Of a stretch of DNA of 64,000 nt, positions 58,985-64,000 are shown in pieces. Numbering within the stretch: the stretch's first letter is position 1; each line of letters starts with the position of its first letter. The notes under the pieces are model-generated. The model saw only the letters and a list, made by a program, of their open reading frames with translations. It was not told the origin of the DNA and ran no database searches. The stretch spans positions 134,361 through 198,360 of the forward strand of contig JAKLFA010000004.1 of NCBI GenBank assembly GCA_022711395.1, written 5' to 3'. The DNA comes from Candidatus Omnitrophota bacterium (GTDB lineage Bacteria; Omnitrophota; Gorgyraeia; Zapsychrales; JANLHA01). The position numbers and the translations under genes were made by a program.

Positions 58985-59070
58985 TGAGGACGTGAATTTT
59001 CGGCGCAACGCGCCTTTTGGTCTTTGAACAGATTTTCGATTTTAATTGGTTGTTTCTAGAAAAATTTGCC

Positions 59071-59129
59071 GGGATGGTGTTTCGCTGTCTACCTTTAAGA
59101 CTCTCGATAAGACAGCGATCCGCCATCCC
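59071..59129 (+). ncRNA. structured leader RNA candidate upstream of tRNA-Leu
   Basis: A 7-bp stem GGGATGG/CCATCCC (59071-59077, 59123-59129) encloses an internal loop and an 8-bp stem CGCTGTCT/AGACAGCG (59083-59090, 59110-59117) with a 19-base loop. The 5' side, GCCGGGATGG, repeats the first ten bases of the tRNA at 59167, so the 3' arm can pair with the tRNA instead. No known RNA family is recognised. No ORF of quality lies here. Confidence 0.45.
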
Positions 59130-59166
59130 AAGCAGTTACATTTGGTTTTTCCTTTAGAAAGACTGC

Positions 59167-59252
59167 GCCGGGATGGCGAAATTGGTAGACGCGCACGTTT
59201 CAGGGGCGTGTGGCCTTCGGCCATGTGGGTTCGACCCCCACTCCCGGCACCA
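59167..59252 (+). tRNA. tRNA-Leu (anticodon CAG)
   Basis: This is an 86-nt class II tRNA with acceptor GCCGGGA pairing to TCCCGGC, an encoded 3' CCA, D arm AATTGGTAGAC, anticodon stem-loop CACGT-TTCAGGG-GCGTG (anticodon CAG at 59201-59203), long variable arm GTGGCCTTCGGCCAT and T arm GTGGGTTCGACCCCCAC. It reads CUG codons. It lies 85 bp before aceE, probably on the same primary transcript. Confidence 0.97.
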
Positions 59253-59337
59253 ACTTTTATTTTCTGCTATTTTTTTAGTTTTTTGTCATTTTTCAGCCTT
59301 TTCCCCGACTACTGAGTATTAAATTTAAGGAGGCGCC

Positions 59338-62028
<2,691 letters not shown>

Positions 62029-62038
62029 AGGAAACCCT

Positions 62039-63331
62039 ATGATCGATTTCAAACTTCCGGAAGTTGGCGAAAATATCTCATCAGGCCAGGCCGTTAAGAT
62101 CTGTGTCCAAAAAGGGGCCGTTGTTAAAAAAGACCAGACCCTCTTGGAACTGGAGACTGAGAAGGCCACCATCGAAGTCCCTTCTCCAGCGGATGGAACG
62201 ATCGCCGAGATCCTGATCAAAGAAGGCGATACGGTCAAGATCGGACAGGTGATCATAAAGATCGACGACGGAGCTCAGCCGTCGGAAACTCCGGTCCAAG
62301 AACCAACCCTTCAAAAGCCAAAGGCGCAAGACAGCGCCGCGGAAAGACCCGTGTCATCAGCACAGGATTTTAAGGCCGCACAGCCGGCCCAACCCGTTCA
62401 AACAAACACCGTGGCAGGACAGATCGATACGGTCGAAGCTAACGTCCCGGCCTCTCCTACGGTCCGGCGCTTTGCCCGCGAGCTTGGCGTTCAGATCTCC
62501 AAAGTCAAGGGAACCGGCCCGGAAGGATTGATCACCAAAGAGGACGTCAAGGCCTACACCAAACAGCTTTTAGCTTCCCTTCAATCCGGATCGGCCTCAG
62601 GATCGTTCGCCGCAAGCGAGCCTTTGCCAGATTTTCTAAAATGGGGCGCTGTTGAGCGAAAGCCCATGAGCAATATCCGCAAGAAAACAGCCTCGCACCT
62701 TTCGCATGCCTGGACCGCGATCCCGCATGTCACCCAGTTCGGCGAAGCGGACATCACGGAACTGGAAGAGCTCCGTAAAAAATATTCCACGCCGGATAAC
62801 AAACTGACCATCACGCCCTTCATCATGCGCGTGGTGGCCGCGGCCCTTAAGCAATTCCCTCAATTCAACGCCAGCGTCGATGCCGTTAACTCAGAGATCG
62901 TTTATAAAAAATATTTTCACATCGGCGTTGCCGTGGATACCGATAACGGGCTTCTGGTCCCGGTGATCCGCGATGTAGACCAAAAAAGCATCACCCAGCT
63001 TTCCAAAGAACTCACAGCCGCCGCTCAAAAGGCCCGCGATAAGAAACTTGGGCTGGACGATATGAAAGGCGGATGCTTCACGATCACGAACCTCGGCAGT
63101 TTGGGGGCAAGTTATTTTACGCCCATCGTCAATTGGCCGGAAGTCGCGATCCTGGGTGTTTGCCGCGCTTCGATGAAAACGGATTTCCGTGACGGGGCCT
63201 GCCATCCGAGGCTGATGCTGCCTTTATCGTTATCATATGACCACCGGCTGATTGACGGCGCGGACGGGGCGCGTTTCATGAAATGGATCTGTGATGCCAT
63301 CGAACAACCATTCTTACTGGAATTGAACTAG
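62039..63331 (+). CDS. aceF: dihydrolipoamide acetyltransferase (PDH E2)
   Basis: This is a 430-residue E2 with one N-terminal lipoyl domain (lipoylated Lys42 in ETEKATIEVPSP), a Gln/Pro/Ala-rich linker (80-135), a peripheral-subunit-binding domain (ASPTVRRFARELGVQISKVKGTGPEGLITKEDVKAY, residues 140-175) and the catalytic domain ending in SYDHRLIDGADG (His402, Asp406). E. coli AceF has three lipoyl domains; one is common elsewhere. Starts 10 bp after aceE. The product transfers acetyl to CoA. Confidence 0.96.
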   Translation: MIDFKLPEVGENISSGQAVKICVQKGAVVKKDQTLLELETEKATIEVPSPADGTIAEILIKEGDTVKIGQVIIKIDDGAQPSETPVQEPTLQKPKAQDSAAERPVSSAQDFKAAQPAQPVQTNTVAGQIDTVEANVPASPTVRRFARELGVQISKVKGTGPEGLITKEDVKAYTKQLLASLQSGSASGSFAASEPLPDFLKWGAVERKPMSNIRKKTASHLSHAWTAIPHVTQFGEADITELEELRKKYSTPDNKLTITPFIMRVVAAALKQFPQFNASVDAVNSEIVYKKYFHIGVAVDTDNGLLVPVIRDVDQKSITQLSKELTAAAQKARDKKLGLDDMKGGCFTITNLGSLGASYFTPIVNWPEVAILGVCRASMKTDFRDGACHPRLMLPLSLSYDHRLIDGADGARFMKWICDAIEQPFLLELN

Positions 63332-63493
63332 AAAATAACAAACAACAAATTCCAAATTACAGGCAATAAACAAAAAACACTACACAACAGAAAACATCAG
63401 AGCCTCGCTATATAAATCTTGTTATTTGTATTTTGTGAATTGTTTGTTCATTGGGTTTTGGACATTGTAATTTTTAAATTCTAAAGGATTTCT
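63332..63493. other. AT-rich spacer with weak inverted symmetry
   Basis: The 162-bp gap between aceF and lpd is built of repeated words such as AACAAACAACAAATTCC and ends in AATTTTTAAATTC. The two halves are similar in reverse complement (AAATTCCAAATTACA against AATTTAAAAATTACA), but pairing is imperfect. No gene is seen. It may be a degenerate palindromic element; lpd has its own AAAGGA ribosome site after it. Confidence 0.35.
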
Positions 63494-64000
63494 ATGAAAA
63501 AACAACTTATCGTCATTGGTGCAGGTCCCGGCGGATACGTGGCTGCTTTTACGGCCGCTGACCTTGGATTAAATGTCATCCTCATCGATGACGGACAAAA
63601 TCCCGGCGGGGTCTGCCTCTACCGTGGCTGCATCCCTTCCAAAGCTCTTTTGCATGTCGCCAGGATCATCCAGGAATCCCGTGAAGCCAAAGATCTGGGG
63701 ATCGAATTCAGTGAGCCCAGGATCGACCTTGACCGCGTCCGGCAGTTCAAGGACAGCGTTGTCGCAAAGCTCACCGGAGGATTGGGGCAGCTGGCCAAAC
63801 AACGCAAGATCGAATTTATCCAGGGACGCGCCAAATTTTTAAGTTCAAACTCTATTGAAATTCAAAAAGCAGACGGGAGCAAAGAAACGTTTGAATTCGA
63901 TAACGCGATCCTGGCCACCGGATCGCTGCCGATCACATTGCCGTTCGCTCCACGCTCAGAACGCGTTCTCGACTCGACCTCCGCTTTAGAATTAAAGGAC
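63494..64000 (+). CDS. lpd: dihydrolipoamide dehydrogenase (PDH E3), 5' part
   Basis: The first 169 codons are present; the window ends inside the gene. The FAD-binding IVIGAGPGGYVAAF (6-19) and redox disulfide GGVCLYRGCIPSKALL (Cys41, Cys46) identify it. Family enzymes reoxidise the lipoyl groups of E2 with NAD. GGVCLYRGC differs slightly from the common GGTCLNVGC. AAAGGA is 8 bp before the ATG. Third gene of the pyruvate dehydrogenase set. Confidence 0.95.
   Translation, partial: MKKQLIVIGAGPGGYVAAFTAADLGLNVILIDDGQNPGGVCLYRGCIPSKALLHVARIIQESREAKDLGIEFSEPRIDLDRVRQFKDSVVAKLTGGLGQLAKQRKIEFIQGRAKFLSSNSIEIQKADGSKETFEFDNAILATGSLPITLPFAPRSERVLDSTSALELKD

Overview
The window looks like chromosomal DNA of an uncultured, anaerobic or facultatively anaerobic Gram-negative (diderm) bacterium. 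Outer-membrane functions are plentiful: a TolC/RND pump, an OpgG/OpgH glucan pair, a YdbH-YnbE-YdbL lipid-homeostasis operon, a lipoprotein and a prepilin. Oxygen and nitrosative-stress functions of anaerobes are also present: Hcp with an Rrf2 regulator, and a superoxide-reductase-like protein. The gene style (many membrane glycosyltransferases, several B12-binding and SPASM radical SAM proteins, a DUF1846/PurF-like pair, a secreted FGE-like protein) reminds me of Omnitrophota or a related PVC/deep-branching lineage. That placement is inference; no marker gene here proves it. No prophage, transposase or CRISPR array was seen.

Layout. 1-8.7 kb: minus-strand metabolic genes, namely a GH94-type enzyme cut by the left edge, a small secreted protein, an alpha/beta hydrolase, an AhpD-like protein, a MazG-like pyrophosphohydrolase, a superoxide-reductase-like exported protein, and nrdA-nrdB behind a near-consensus NrdR box. 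8.9-11.7 kb: a membrane-anchored unknown, a DUF2179 membrane protein, and a large secreted formylglycine-generating-enzyme-like protein whose C-terminus resembles diversity-generating-retroelement targets. 11.8-14.6 kb: an Rrf2 regulator / ferredoxin / hybrid cluster protein operon with a perfect IscR-like palindrome over its promoter. 14.7-20.7 kb: a TolC/RND operon with two unknown membrane proteins in place of a membrane fusion protein.

20.8-30.4 kb: a tandemly duplicated two-gene module (a membrane-domain/B12-binding/radical SAM fusion convergent with a small membrane protein; both copies overlap by exactly 47 nt), then nitroreductase, a PurF-like protein with Ser in place of the nucleophilic Cys, DUF1846 and beta-carbonic anhydrase. 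30.5-44.5 kb: a surface-glycan region. It has a TMTC-like GT-C/TPR protein and a polyprenyl-phosphate GT2 on the plus strand. A long, translationally coupled minus-strand operon follows: GT-C, SDR epimerase, a domain-swapped HldE-like kinase/nucleotidyltransferase, a GmhA-like SIS isomerase, two related SPASM radical SAM enzymes around a GT2, a B12-binding radical SAM, a TIM-barrel epimerase and two membrane winged-helix proteins. I regard this operon and the duplicated module as the best candidates for undescribed biology.

44.6-54.6 kb: a methyltransferase/hydrolase fusion, a Met/Cys/His-rich periplasmic protein, ydbL-ynbE-ydbH, opgG-opgH, a prepilin and a Sel1-repeat membrane protein. 54.9-57 kb: ssrA (tmRNA), smpB and an AEC transporter on the same strand. 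57-64 kb: a GT-C-like membrane protein, then a strong sigma70-type promoter, a structured leader, tRNA-Leu(CAG), and aceE-aceF-lpd (homodimeric-E1 pyruvate dehydrogenase), with lpd cut by the right edge.
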